The notes beneath the pieces were generated by a model. That model was not told the origin of the DNA, did no database searches, and worked only from the letters and a program-made list of their open reading frames with translations. Source: Toxorhynchites rutilus septentrionalis (taxonomy: Eukaryota > Arthropoda > Insecta > Diptera > Culicidae). Taken from it: a stretch of 64,000 bases of DNA. The position numbers and the translations under genes were made by a program. The stretch is taken from positions 13,902,416 to 13,966,415 of the forward strand of contig NC_073746.1 in assembly GCF_029784135.1 (NCBI RefSeq). Direction: 5' to 3'. Positions 29,130-40,779 of this stretch are shown here, piece by piece (within the stretch, counting starts at the first letter, position 1; every line of letters begins with the position of its first letter).

Positions 29130-30300
29130 CTTTTATTTCAAATTAAGGTTTGGTTTATGCCATTATGTGTGAAATACAACATCATTCAAATGCCCACCTA
29201 GGGCTTCCTCGCACACCTTGATCCGGAACAGGTAATTTTCGATGACTTTTCGGCACATATGGGGCGGTATCCCGGTCATAACTTCACGAATGTTGTCTTT
29301 CAAATGTTCAAGAGTTTGTGGAGAGTTGGCATAGACACGGTCTTTCGCATAACCTCACAAAAAAAAGTCTAGCGGGTTCAAATCGCATGATCTGGACGGC
29401 CAATTGGCATCATCAAAACGCGAAATTATGCGTCCCTCAAATTTCGTTCGCAATATGGCCATGTATATTCGTATCCCTCCTGTTCGATCTATAAACTTTT
29501 ACTTAGTCGCGGCAATACATACACACACTCTTTACAGATACACGGGCCAAAGGTTGTGCAGTCCACTGATGATTCAACAAAAGCCAAAGGTTGTACCGCT
29601 CATGACAACTCTACACGAGCTGATGATTGCGCCGGCTAGTGACCATTCTATCCTGGATTCCTCGAGAAGACGCACCACGCTAGATATGGGGTACAGACTA
29701 GGGGGGCGTTGCTGATTAATGGTCAGCTGCATCCCAATAGGAAGTATCCCGTGTCGGGCACAGGTACAGATCATTGAAGACAGCAACATCACAATTACGA
29801 AAACACTTGTAATACTAACCTCGAGCCAACCGCGAGTAATCGGTTACATATTACTAACATAGTTATAAGGCAAACATTGTCGAAATATTGAACTCCCGGC
29901 CCCGTCAGGTTGACGCCATATGAGCCTTAATAAAAATATATATTTTGGATTAAAATGGCCATGTTCGGTCGTGTTGTGTGGCACGTGGCGCTGTCTTGCT
30001 GAAACCACATGTCATCCGTATCCATATCTTCAATTTGTGGCAAAAAAAATCGGTTAACATGCGACCATAGCGCTCGCCATTCACAGTTACCGTCTCGCCG
30101 TCCTCATTTTCAAAGAAATAAGGCCCGATGACTCCACCAGACCATAATGCGCACCAAACAGTGTCTTTTGGCGGATGCAATGGCCTCTCAACAATCACGT
30201 GTGGATTTTCTGAGCCCCATATACGGAAACTTTGGGTGTTCACATAGCCACCGAGCTCGAAATGTGCCTCATCGCTGAAGAAAATTTGATGCGAAAATTC
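29130..30300 (-). pseudogene. Mariner/Tc1-type transposase pieces
   Basis: The right piece (30243-29950) reads RIWGSENPHVIVERPLHPP, VWCALWSGGVIGPYFFENED and VTVNGERYGRMLTDFF, then degenerates through the region that holds the second catalytic D. The left piece (29450-29170) continues with the C-terminus (reverse of GCCCACCTAGGGCTTCCTCG, i.e. CEEALGGHL). The family type, W-C-A-L-W-S-G-G-V-I-G-P, is widespread in insects. Confidence 0.8.
29465..29954. mobile_element. 490 bp insertion with ATGGCCATGT duplication
   Basis: ATGGCCATGT lies on both sides (29455-29464, 29955-29964), a 10 bp target duplication inside the host transposase. The insert ends AATAAAAATATATATTTTGG and has no recognisable coding sequence. 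The duplication length and the AATAAA near its end suggest a 5'-truncated retrotransposon or retrocopy. Class unproven. Confidence 0.6.
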
Positions 30301-30399
30301 AGCAATTTGCTGCTGTTGTTCGCTATGTCAAACGGTTGTCAGCGCAGGGCTGTATACTTTCGGAAGCCCGAAATGGAAAACCCTGTATATGGCGAACAT

Positions 30400-30950
30400 A
30401 AAATTATGATCGCGACTACTCAAGCTACCATAATCCGATATGCGTGAGTATACCCTTTTGAACTTCTAAATCAGCAGCCAGTCAAATTCATTAATTGCAT
30501 TTTTTACATAATCAAACAACATGCTCGATATTATGACATCCTGGACCATAATTACATAAATTTTTAACCCATTAACGGCCAAGCTGTAATTGTTCTTTAT
30601 AGTTTTCATTGAAGGGCGCTATATTTTTTAATATTTTTTCTCGAAAGCTGAGGATTTTTTAGATACCATATCCAAAAAATGTGTTCTTCTTCGTTTTGAC
30701 GTGGGACTACGTCTAACCGGAATATATGGAGGGTAAAATGAAAACCTAAACACAGAACATGCAGGAAAAAATGAAATATATGAAATATATAGCTCGAACA
30801 TTTCGTACTGGATAGGAGAGATGTTTGCATCACTTGATAGGGAATATTTCTACGCATCTATCGCAACTAACAAAATGTTGTTTTTCATTAGATAAACAAT
30901 TGAATAACTGTAAAATATTAGGCGTTATCTAAACGCCCTAACTGCATCGT
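30400..30950. other. AT-rich spacer, no gene seen
   Basis: Short open frames only. I recognise no repeat or RNA gene. Confidence 0.4.
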
Positions 30951-30959
30951 TTTGATTGG

Positions 30960-31585
30960 CCCGATTTACGGTTTCCCTAACACAGCCATCAAAACCAAGC
31001 AACCTTGGGGAAATCGGCATTGCAAATACATGAAAGTAGGGGGACTTTTGTTCTCATCGAAAAATGTTCCCTAACACAGACTTTAAAACCAAGCAGCGAA
31101 ATAGGCATTGCAAACACACGAAAGAGCCTAGAGGCGAGTGAACTGAAAAGTTTAAACCCTCTTAAAGCCAAAAAGAAGAAGAAGAACACACGAAAGTAGG
31201 GGGAGTTTTTGTTCACACCGGAATGTGTTCCCTAATAGAGATCTCTAAACCAAGGTGCCTGGAGAAATCGGTATTTCAAATTCATGCAAGTCGGGGTATT
31301 CTTGTTCCGACTGGAATGTGTTTCCCTAACACAGACTTCAAATCCATGGAGCGTGGGGAAATCGGCATTGCGAATTCATACAAATCGGGGGTATTTTTGT
31401 TCCGATTGAAATGTGTTTCCCTAACACATACTTCAAAACCGAGGTTTCTGGGGAAATCGGCTCTGCAAATAAATGCAAACTGCGAGTACTTTTGTCCTCG
31501 CTTGCCTTTGTGCAGAGTGGAATATGTCTGTCCTAACATGATCTTCTAAACTTAGGAACCTGGGAAAATCGTGCAGACACTAGAA
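30960..31585. repeat. ~100 bp tandem repeat, about six diverged units
   Basis: Units share TTCCCTAACACAGACTT, GGGGAAATCGGCATTGCAAA and a variable GGGGTATTTTTGTTC segment. One copy is interrupted at about 31128-31190 by the SINE-tail hairpin module, with AAAGAAGAAGAAGAA at its end and ACACACGAAAG on both sides as apparent target duplication. Confidence 0.75.
31128..31190 (+). mobile_element. 5'-truncated SINE tail inside the tandem repeat
   Basis: CCTAGAGGCGAGTGAACTG, AAGTTTAAACCCTCTTAAAG and an (AGA)n run. The (G)CACACGAAAG-like sequence before it recurs after it. It is a 3' fragment of the repeat also seen at 14568, 61268 and 63790. Confidence 0.6.
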
Positions 31586-31589
31586 GCGA

Positions 31590-33100
31590 ATGAACTTCCC
31601 AGTTTCAAGCAAATTCGAGATTCGAGAAATATGTACACTTTTGGGATGTAAAATTCAGAGGGAAATGTAAAATAAAATAATCGTTTGATAATTTTTTTTG
31701 TCTTTATTGGAAAGATTTTCAGCCTTAGGCTGGTTCATCAAACGTTTGATAATTCTTCCGTGCATATATTTTGTTCTAGTCATCATACCAAACGTAAAAG
31801 GTCCGTCATTAAATTTACTTGTAACGAAGAACAATCAATCACAATAAATGAATTGACTTTACACGGCATTTGTTCATTTTTTTCACTCACAGAGCAAATA
31901 TATTGAACTCAATTGAATTTGGAAACTGTTTCATTCAATCAAGAATTTAATCAATACAAACGAATGATTGCTAAGCTAAGGTAGTTCCACGTCAACCTTG
32001 CGGTTATATCATAGATATAACCCACTAATTTTTTAAATTATGATTTTTCAAAATTAACCGATGGTTCAAAAAATCATTTTTCTCCTTTTTTCCAAGAATG
32101 ACGTTTTTCAAAAACTCATAACTTCAGATAATCGACATAGTTAATTTAAGTCAATAATTTCAAACTTGCAAAAAAATTTTTTTTTTATTTATTAAAAATA
32201 GATACAATTATTAATCACGAAAACAAAATTATTTTTTTTCGCAAGTGCAATATTTTTTCAAAAAATTCATGGCTTCAATTTGATATATCGATCATCTGAA
32301 TCGCTCTAGCAGTTCAAATGTTATGAATTTTTTAGAATAGGAAAAAGGGGAAGAAATTAATATACAATCGAAGACTCTTTTTATCGTTTATGAGTTTGTT
32401 TTTTTTTAAGTTAATGCTAGGCATGTTTGCGGATTAATGGAAAGATATGATATGTTGGTTTGAAAGTTAAGAATTGGAAAAAATATAATATTCATGTTAA
32501 TGGAGGCAACTTTTGTGTACAGCACATGCCACTGGGGCCTTTTGCTGATTAAGTAAGTAAGATTTCTTCTTAAACGTCATAACTTTACAACCATTGAGTC
32601 GATTTCAAAAATCGTCATATCAAATGAAATCTTATTCTTCTATGAATCAACTTTAATCTGTCATTCACACAAACTCAAAAATTAAATACTACAGAAAAAC
32701 TTTAATTATAACGCTTAGAGAATTTGCGACTTAATTTTCACAATTCGCTCTTTCACACCAAATTTCTATCTTGTCGCAATTTTAAACCTCTCAAATTGAA
32801 TTGTTAAAGTGATAGGTCAAAGAACGAAAAGCAGGAAAAATTAACAAATAATGGGGGGTTAATAATAAAGCAACATTAATCATGGATTTTCAATAACCAT
32901 CTCAGAAAAATATTTAAAAAAACATTCGTTTTTAATTTATTTTTCAAATTTCGATAAAATTGCACTGAACAGTTAAGGGCAATATTAGATAAAATGATAA
33001 AATGATAGATAAAATGTCTACGCGTTCTATACTTGTTACTTTTTGATTCGAAAACTTGTTTCAATAGTCTTAAAATTGCTTTCAAAACAGGCTATTGAAA
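31590..33100. other. AT-rich stretch with repeat fragments
   Basis: No gene. GGTTATATCATAGATATAACC at 32001 sits in a ~45 bp motif (about 31980-32026) repeated directly at 33716-33762. Poly(A/T)-rich sequence at 32160-32300. The rest is unassigned. Confidence 0.45.
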
Positions 33101-33102
33101 TC

Positions 33103-33147
33103 ACCAATCGGTATATAAGCGAGCGCCGCTCGGAAATCCACTCAGTT
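33103..33147 (+). promoter_or_regulatory. Candidate TATA/Inr core promoter
   Basis: CCAATCGG (33103), TATATAAG (33112-33119) and CTCAGTTC (Inr, A at 33144) stand at the spacing of a strong arthropod core promoter (about 32 bp from TATA to the start). The ORF that follows is only 24 codons (33198 onwards), so any transcript may be non-coding or come from a decayed element. Confidence 0.45.
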
Positions 33148-33316
33148 CTAATTGGAGCATGTTGTCGCTGTTGTGGTGAAGCTCTTCGTTTATCATGAAA
33201 GCGCGGATGAACGGTGTCACCAAGAGCCTGTTTGTGTACCTTAGGCCAGACATGAATCCATCAGGAGGAGAGTGATGCCACAAACGGTTCCCCGGGAAGA
33301 TCTCGAAGCAGCCGCT

Positions 33317-33344
33317 ACACACACACACACACACACACACACAC
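33317..33344. repeat. (CA)n microsatellite
   Basis: About 14 CA dinucleotides. It creates a spurious minus-strand VCVCVC open frame. Confidence 0.9.
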
Positions 33345-33799
33345 GTACACGCGCGGAATTCTTTCCGTTTGGATGCCATTCAGCATCGAGAAAGATCCGG
33401 AAAATAATCTGCCAGTTCCTCTGGGAATTTAAAAATACATTCATGTGAAAGAGTTTATTTGAATGTTTTCTATCCATGTAACACTGTGACCAAATACGTT
33501 TGGTTTTGTGATTTTCAATCAATCGCAATTAACAGGATAGCTTCTGAAGATTATTCTTCCGCATCAGTACGACATTTTCGTATCCAATATTGGATGCATA
33601 AAACCTTGTACCTCCAACGTAACGCTCTCGTTTTCGAAGTCCCCCAAATATTCATTTATTCATTCACTCAGAATGGATTCAGATTCAACTTCAAACAAAG
33701 GATCACTTAATCAACGATAGTCCTACGTCACCATTGCGGTTATATCATAGGTATAACCCACTTTCTGTTTTTTTTATCAGTGTCACTTGTTTACTTTTG

Positions 33800-34550
33800 T
33801 TCTTAGTAATCAATGGAGACTTTTGTGTCGGGGTCATTCATTCAAACTTTTCCAAGCAGAAAATCCACAAGTATGTAGAATGAATTCAACAACAAAGCGA
33901 CTTTTACTTTAAATTCTGAAAAACTTCAAGCGGTTTGAACACAAATTGTCTCTAGAAGACATTAGTTCTTTTGCACTCGAAAATTTAATTTTTAACCTAT
34001 GTCTTTCAAACCGTTTTATGGAAGATTATAAAACCCTTTGGAAGATTATCGAGGATCAGAAAATCGAAACCTTGAGCGCTTTGAGGCACCCTTAAATCAT
34101 GTCCGATTGAGCTGAAACTTTGCACAGGGCATTTTTTGGGCCAATAGACAAAATGTACATGGTCGGTTTTTGAAATTTGAAATGACCATTTTCGCTGCCA
34201 CCCTAATGACCCACACCCACATCCTGGAAGATTGCGGGTCACCTACATGACACGCTGTTGGTTATTCATAATTTTTAGGTTTCTTTCGAAGAATAATGGT
34301 TAGTAAATAACATTTAAATTTTTTTCGGAAAGAACATTCGTGGGTCTCCAATAATAACCTTTTAATGCACAGTTTCATGCGATAAGTGCAATCCTAGAAA
34401 CCTGCTTAAGTGCACTCTGCAATGCGTATGAACTCTCCCACTTCCAAACTCTAAATTAAGTTTATTCCAAATCAACAAAATAAACATAAATTAAACGCAT
34501 GAATACCTTTCTCATAGGATAATAAAGGGAAATCTCGGAATAACGAAACA
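33800..34550. other. AT-rich spacer with a repeat fragment
   Basis: 34160-34215 (TTTGAAATGACCATTTTCGC, CACCCTAATGACCC) resembles 40625-40665, so a fragment of a dispersed repeat lies here. No gene is visible. Confidence 0.4.
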
Positions 34551-34559
34551 TCACCAACT

Positions 34560-36300
34560 TATGCAAAGCTTTCTTATGCTCTTTCTCTCACGCTCGATAA
34601 TCGATCGCGCAAGCTTTGCGCTATGTTCTCTCTCTCGTGATCTTTCTCTTCTGGAAGCCATCGAACTGTGAAGATAATATGTTACGCATAAACAATACCA
34701 CCACGCCAGGCCGGGCCTCATAAAATGAAAGAATGTTGGAAATTTCCTCCCAACGCGCTCCACACGCAAACCTATGCAAAACCCAGCGCACTCGGGTGGT
34801 GATCGTGGCACAATCGGTCGATCTCGATTCTATACTGAACCCACCAATACCAGAACGGATAGCGGCAAGGATGTATTGTTAGGGTCTCTCGGGAGACGAG
34901 AGAGAGAAGCTGAGAGCAACAACTGAGAGTACCTGGCAGATCTTGGTGGAGATTTTTTTTTACCTGTCCGTCTGTGCAATGGGCCGCTCAGTATCGAACT
35001 GATCGCGAGATTGTGTGGAAGTGCCCTGGCCCCAACTCGAGGAACGGAGCAATAGTTTCATGTGAAGGCCTCGGAGCGTCGCGACCCACCCGGCGGGAAA
35101 AAGTGAAGAACAAGAGACAGCAGGACAAGAAGACGAAGGGAGCAGCTCAAAGATTCCTCTTGTTTCGTGTGCCTACCCACAAGATTTGTAACGATACGCT
35201 AGACGTGAGTGGGGCGGGTGTATAACGTTAATAAGGGAGGACCTCTTTTAGAGCTTTGGAATGAAACGTTTGCCGTGAAGAAGTTGCCAGTGAAGAAGTG
35301 CCGGGTTGCGACTGATTGTGGTGTTGGGATTTTTTTTATTATTTGTTCTCAAGATACGATAGAAGTGGAGAGAAGTGCCGTGTGTTTCTTCGCATTCAAA
35401 GTGTGGCTGTTTATCTTGCTCTTCCTACGAGCTTTTCGTAGAATCAATCCTAACTGATAGAAGAAGCTCTTGGCGTGTGAAGTGTCGAAGAAAGGTGGAA
35501 GCAACAAGTGATCGTAGAGGAGATGAAGTAAGTGGAGAGAAAGAGAAGAAAAAGCACAATACGAAAGAATTTGGTGTAATATTTTTTCGAAGCCTCTTCG
35601 TAGACCTATTTGTGGTGATTTGACTTTTTGTAGTGTTTGGTGAAGAAACGAGGAAAAAAGGTATAGCAAAAGAAGAAAAAAATATGGAGCAGTTGGAGTA
35701 AGAGAGAGAAAAAAAAAAGATAATTTATGAAAATGTATGCAATTCGATTTTGCGACGTGTAACACGTTCTGGATGTTATTATTGCCTCGGTTGGGCTGGT
35801 GCTGCTGTGTCCTGGTTAGTTGTCGAGGTCTCCCCAAGTCCCCAATGCGCATCGCGCATTCCATCCTATTCCCAGGATGTAAGTTAGGCTTTAGAACTCT
35901 GCTTCTGCTGCCGTTGGATAACGTCTGCGAGTGTGAGACACGAAGAGGATACCGTTTCATCATCTTCATCAGTATCATCGCATCTTCCACGGTTTGTAAA
36001 AATTAAAAATGCGAATTTATTTTGGGTCGCCGCCATCGATGGCCTGCCGATAGGCTCGGAGGCTCGGCTTGGCGAAGTGCGGAATACACATACACAAAAA
36101 AGGATAATAAATATTCAACGCAGCCTCCGACAGGAGGGTGGGGCACACGGTGTGAGCGGGGTATTTTCGGAGATCTTGCGAGAGTTTCACAATGGGTCGA
36201 GATAAGAAGCGATCGTCTGCGTGTTCGTTGCGAATGGGTGGCAATGAGACGATTTTTTACGCGATTTGTTGTTAGAGAAAAAAAAATCCTCGCCGAATGA
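34560..36300 (+). promoter_or_regulatory. GAGA-rich, TE-poor island; candidate promoter and 5' exon
   Basis: In contrast to its surroundings this region is balanced in GC, lacks recognisable TEs, and holds clusters of CTCTC/GAGAG (34575-34650, 34885-34925) like GAGA-factor sites. GCTCAGTATCG at 34986-34996 could be an initiator. Beyond it the + strand is purine-rich (GAAGTG, GAGAAAGAGAAG), a style common in long insect 5' UTRs. Possible donors: GATGAAGTAAGTGG at 35522 and AGGATGTAAGTTAG at 35875. Open frames here are low-complexity and unconvincing as proteins. Confidence 0.4.
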
Positions 36301-36309
36301 AGCCGCTCC

Positions 36310-37180
36310 GAAATGGTCGACCAAAGGAAGCGGAATTTACTTAATTGTTGATTTCAATTAAAATTTATAAAGATGGGATGCGGAAAAAGTGGTAAATGAG
36401 GAATGGAAGGATAGATGATTAGGACATATTTTAGCAATCTTCAGGATGACAGATTATTCTGTCGAAAAAGATCGCACCAGAAAATGAGGAAATTTTATTT
36501 GCTTTATTTGCAGCCACGATATTGGCTCGCTTTTTAGCTAAATTATGGATTCCTTGCCTGAATTAATGTTAGTCTATTGAGGCAGTTCAGCAATCATGTC
36601 AAAATTTGTAACTCAAGTTACTCGTTCTCCCGTAGTATCTGACTGCATCGTAATAATACAATCTAAATGATCTACAGAGCGACAGACAAAAAGAATGGGG
36701 CTAGCTGAATTTTGTTGATACTCAAATAGTAATTCTTCGGAAATACACCAACAACTTTGCAACTGGTTGGAAATTTGTCCGGTTAGCGTGTTCAGATTTC
36801 CGGAGGATATATGGTCAGAGGGAATCAAGTCGCAAAACTGAAAAATTCGAGTTATTGATTACATTAGGTTAAACATTTCATAAGCTACATTCCATATTTA
36901 TCGGATCAGGAAAGTTATGCGTACAGCCGGAATAACGTATCGAAATTGTGTTGAACGATCAATGTAAATCTCTTATAGCACTAAACTTCAAGTTCGTTTC
37001 TCTCGAAATCAAAAAAATATCTCATGGTCCAGTCTGACTTAACACTGTACAAAAGCTACCCTTCTGCATCACTTGTATTTTTCTAGCATGATATTCTATC
37101 TATATTCTTGGGGATTTCAGAAGTTGTTACCGGCGAAGTGGTGTCAGGAGAGTCAAGATCCTTTATACAACGACCGAGAT
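36310..37180. other. Spacer without recognised features
   Basis: AT-rich, short open frames only. No TIR, tRNA or repeat that I can support. Confidence 0.35.
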
Positions 37181-37183
37181 ATA

Positions 37184-38416
37184 CACAGATGGACGCAAAA
37201 AAACATCCCCATTTGAAATAAAAGTGTTTCAATATTGAAATTTTTTAAAACTTTTCGATATTCCAGTCAATACTATGTAAAAGTAGATAATAAGGAGACC
37301 ATTTCGACATTTCAGTATCGTTGACTTATTTTTTTAGAAAAACAAAAAAATAATTGTTCAGAAATGGATATGACATAAAAAATCCGCCCCTGGTTTATTT
37401 TTAAAAAAAAAATCATAAAAACAAATAATTAATTTTCAATATGTCCCCCTTTGGCTTCAATAACAAACTGACAACATTTTGGCATACTCTCCACGAGGTT
37501 CCGGAGGGTTTGGGGGTCCAGCTCGTCCCAAGCTTTCTTCAACGTAGCAGAATAGTCAGTTTTGTCTACCTTGTTGTCCAAAAACTCCATAAATTCTCAA
37601 TAGGATTCAAGGTGGGGCTTTGGGGTGGCCACACCGTTGGTTTGATCCGGGCCGATCGGAAGAATAGTATTGTTTTCTTCGCAGTATGCTCCGGGAAGGT
37701 GTAAGATCTAGGTTATCGCAAAAAATGTCGATCGGCAGTAATAATACAGTTGATCTGCGCTAAGTTTTCCACTCCAGCCCTCGAGAAACAGCCCTACATC
37801 ATTATGCCTTCACCACCGTACCTCATAGTCGGTTGTAGATGCCGATCCTGGAGGCCCTCGTCGCTCTTCCGCCACACTCGGACACATATTCTTGTTAAAC
37901 ATTTTTGTTGACATGGTCCCTCGCAAACTGAAGTTGGTTTTTTGTTGTTGGTGTTGCTGATCATCGGTCGCGTTTTTTCAGCAATGTTTCGTTGAGACTC
38001 CTTACGCTGGGAGTCACACACAATCAAATTTTGAACCTATGTTGAGATTTGCTTTCCACCCGTTTTCCGGAAGCTTCCTCAGCGTCAAAAACATGTCACT
38101 ACGTACGGAAAGTTAAATAAATAGCCACGAAAATTATGTTTATGTCAAATGTAAACAACCTGTTGTCAAAACCGAGGGGTACATCGATTAAGAAAACATG
38201 GCAAAACAAATTTACCCAAGTGATTTTTTTTATGTCATACCCTAAAAGTAAGTGAAAGTAGTTAAAAAAAAAACAACGGTACTGAAATGGCAAAATCGTT
38301 TACTAATTACCTACCTTCACATAGTATTGACTGGAATACCGAAAAGTTTGATGGAACTTTCACTATTGGAATACTTTGATCTGGAATGGGGATGGATTTT
38401 TTTGCGCCTATCGTTG
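37184..38416 (-). mobile_element. Tc1-like transposon, degenerate
   Basis: TIRs: CACAGATGGACGCAAAAAAA and CATCCCCATT at the left; the reverse complement with small differences at the right (AATGGGGATGG, TTTTTTTGCGCC). TA flanks at 37182-37183 and 38417-38418. 1,233 bp. The minus-strand transposase has WPPQSPTLNPIEN (third catalytic residue region; reverse of 37595-37640), a middle part around 37800-38000 (EVRWWRHNDVGLFLEG) and several frameshifts. Confidence 0.85.
37440..38030 (-). pseudogene. Tc1-like transposase, C-terminal half
   Basis: Readable pieces on the minus strand in broken frames: RYGGEGIMM and MSTKMFNKNMC, then GLFLEGWSGKLSA, then VWPPQSPTLNPIENLW and LKPKGG at the end. The D-x..-E region (NPIE) is intact; the N-terminal DNA-binding part is not recognisable. 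Confidence 0.75.
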
Positions 38417-38791
38417 TACAACCAGCGTTTTCTACGCGGCGAATACGTACCTCGTAAACAATCTGCGTCAATTCGAAAACCCGCGTAAAAAACCACGGTA
38501 AAAAAAACTTGGGTGAGTAATTTCTAACATCATACAAGAGGAAATACGATTGTCAAATCCGTATTGACACGACTCATTGGATACACAGTTTTTTTATGTA
38601 CTGATTTCATGGAAATAATATACTTTCCTTGGCAACAAAAATTTTGGAACAGTGGCGTTTTATTTCTCAACATACAGGCAAACCTGTTTTTGTGCGGTCC
38701 CTTTTTGTGTGATTCCTCGTTTGTGCGACTTTTTTTATGCGATTTTATTATGACATCGGGTCTTGAATCACACGAACTAATAGCACAAATA

Positions 38792-40086
38792 AAGGGTGTG
38801 TCACATCAAATTGCATCACGGAAAAAACGCTGTAGAAATTCGCCCAGTAGACCGACCCTTTTGAAAATTTTAGGCAGTAAAATAAAAACTATTAAACAAC
38901 TTTTGGCATTTTCTTTTTATTCATACTTCGACCCCAAGCCCGTATGCTCGCACCTTCCTCTTTACCCCGTCAATAAGGTTCTGTACAACGTCAGGTTGTA
39001 GTTTTTTTTGAACAGAAATCCATTTTCTCTTGAAGTCCGCCTCCGATTTGACAACTTTTGGGTTCTTCCGGAGGGCCTGCTTCATAATCGCCCAATATTT
39101 CTCTATTGGGCGAAGCTCCGGCGCGTTGGGCGGGTTCATTTCCTTTGGCATGAAGGTGACCCCGTTGGATTTGTACCACTCCAACACGTCCTTTGAATAG
39201 TGGCATGAGGCGAGATCCGGCCAGAAGATTCGTCGGGCCCTCGTGCTGCTTCAATAGTGGTAGTAAGCGCTTCTGTAGGCATTCCTTAAGGTAAACCTGC
39301 CCGTTTACCGTGCCGGTCATCACGAAGGGGGCGCTCCGCTTTCCGCAAGAGCAGATCGCTTGCCACACCATGTACTTTTTGGCAAACTTGGATAGTTTCT
39401 GCTTGCGAATCTCCTCCGGAACGCTGAATTTGTCCTCTGCGGAGAAGAACAACAGGCCCGGCAGCTGACGAAAGTCCGCTTTGACGTAGGTTTCGTCGTA
39501 CATTAACAGGCAATGCGGCTTCGTCAGCATTTTGGTGTACAGCTTCCGGGCTCGCGTCTTCCCCACCATGTTTTGCCTTTCGTCGCGGTTAGGAGCCTTC
39601 TGAACCTTGTATGTACGCAGGCCCTCCCGCTGCTTGGTCCGCTGGACGAATGAACTTGACAAATTCAGCTTATTGGCGACATCCCAGACCGAACTTCTCG
39701 GATCACGTCTAAACTGCTTAACTACGCGCTTGTGATCTTTTTCACTGACGGAGCATCCATTTTTGCCGTTCTTCACCTTCCGGTCGATGGTTAGGTTCTC
39801 GAAGTATCGTTTTAGTACTCTGCTGACCGTGGATTGGACGATTCCCAGCATCTTACCGATGTCCCGATGTGACAACTCCGGATTCTTGAAATGAGTGCAC
39901 AGGATTAATTTACGACGCTCTTTTTCGTTCGACATTTTTCCAAATTTACGAAAAATTTACAGTGAAGCATGGCCAACGTGATCTATACACCTTATCTGAT
40001 TATAAGCGAAAGCTGAAGATATAATTCCTAAAAATTAAATTTCTACAGCGTTTTTTCCGTGATGCAATTTGATGTGACACACCCTT
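38792..40086 (-). mobile_element. ITmD37E transposon, nearly intact
   Basis: 1,295 bp bounded by TA (38790-38791, 40087-40088). TIRs match for more than 40 bases: AAGGGTGTGTCACATCAAA, then TTGCATCACGGAAAAAACGC and CTGTAGAAATT. It encodes one transposase on the minus strand with a single frameshift. Different subfamily from the copy at 14636, though both begin AAGGGTG. Confidence 0.95.
38921..39935 (-). pseudogene. ITmD37E transposase with one frameshift
   Basis: Starts MSNEKERRKLILC at 39935. Two helix-turn-helix motifs lie at about residues 20-40 (DIGKMLGIVQSTVSRVLKRY) and 80-105 (SVWDVANKLNLSS). The first catalytic D is in MYDETYVKADF; the second in FWPDLASCHY; the third, E, in ELRPIEKYW. 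The distance from second D to E is exactly 37 residues, the family definition. Near 39215 one frame (39935-38991) must switch to the frame of 39187-38921. It ends RKVRAYGLGVEV. Apart from this shift the protein seems complete at about 340 residues. Confidence 0.93.
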
Positions 40087-40169
40087 TAATAAAATCGCAC
40101 CTAAACAGTCACACAAATGAGAAATCGCACAAAAAGCAACCGCACAATAGCAGGTTTGCCTGTAGTCTC

Positions 40170-40770
40170 CTACAGGCAATGGCAAATGGAACCAAATTTG
40201 GCATATGAAGGTTTTAAGGGGCAATAAATGTTTCTACGGTGGTTTGACACTTCTCCCCCTCTCTAAGGGGCTGAATAACTCGAGAACTAATCAAGCAAAT
40301 GGAATAAAACATGGCATAGAAAGTTTTTAGGGATTGATAAACGTTTCTATGGTGGTTTGACACTCCTCCTCCTCCCTAGAGCAGCATAGTTCGAGAATCA
40401 ATCAAGCTAACGGGACTCTGGGACTTTCACTGTAATCTCGAATAAAAAAATTTCGTCAAAAATCGAATTTTCGACAAAAAGCGACCAAGCGCAACAAAAT
40501 CAATTTTTGTACAAAAATTTTTTTTTCGAGATAACAGTAAATCTCGACATTTCATGCAATTCTAAGACATTTGGCATTAATTTTTTTTTTAACATTCAAC
40601 ATTTTTAATTAAGTTCGCTTTGAAAATTTGAGATGGCCATTTTCATTGGCACTCTAATGAACATGCGCTTAGTAAGAAAACGTGAACGTTTGAAGGTATT
40701 GATAACAAAAAAAAATTTTTAAGCGGGACTAAGTTTGCCGGGACAACTGGTAATAAATAAAACAGGAATT
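40170..40770. repeat. Second copy of the minisatellite-bearing repeat
   Basis: 40190-40420 holds two ~120-140 bp units (GGCATATGAAGGTTTTAAGG, CTCGAGAACTAATCAAGC). 40640-40770 matches 28690-28810 (AAGCGGGACTAAGTTTGCCG). The spacer between differs. It starts directly at the end of sequence beside the ITmD37E copy. Confidence 0.7.
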
Positions 40771-40779
40771 TTTCTCACG

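Larger units (their letters stand above)
29058..30385 (-). mobile_element. Mariner-type element, internally deleted and interrupted
   Basis: Ends CAGGGTTTTCCA (29058) and TGGAAAACCCTG (30385) are inverted repeats, flanked by TA (29056-29057, 30386-30387). TTCCGAAAGTA is also repeated inside both ends. Minus-strand transposase pieces are visible on either side of a 490 bp insertion at 29465-29954. The N-terminal part of the transposase is missing. Confidence 0.85.

Noticed and set aside
33101..33528. Two overlapping minus-strand frames of 92-95 codons
   Set aside because: Both run through the (CA)n microsatellite and look like no known protein.
35349..35990. 213-codon minus-strand open frame
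   Set aside because: Low-complexity (Leu/Phe/Ser runs) and simply the complement of a purine-rich + strand; no recognisable domain.
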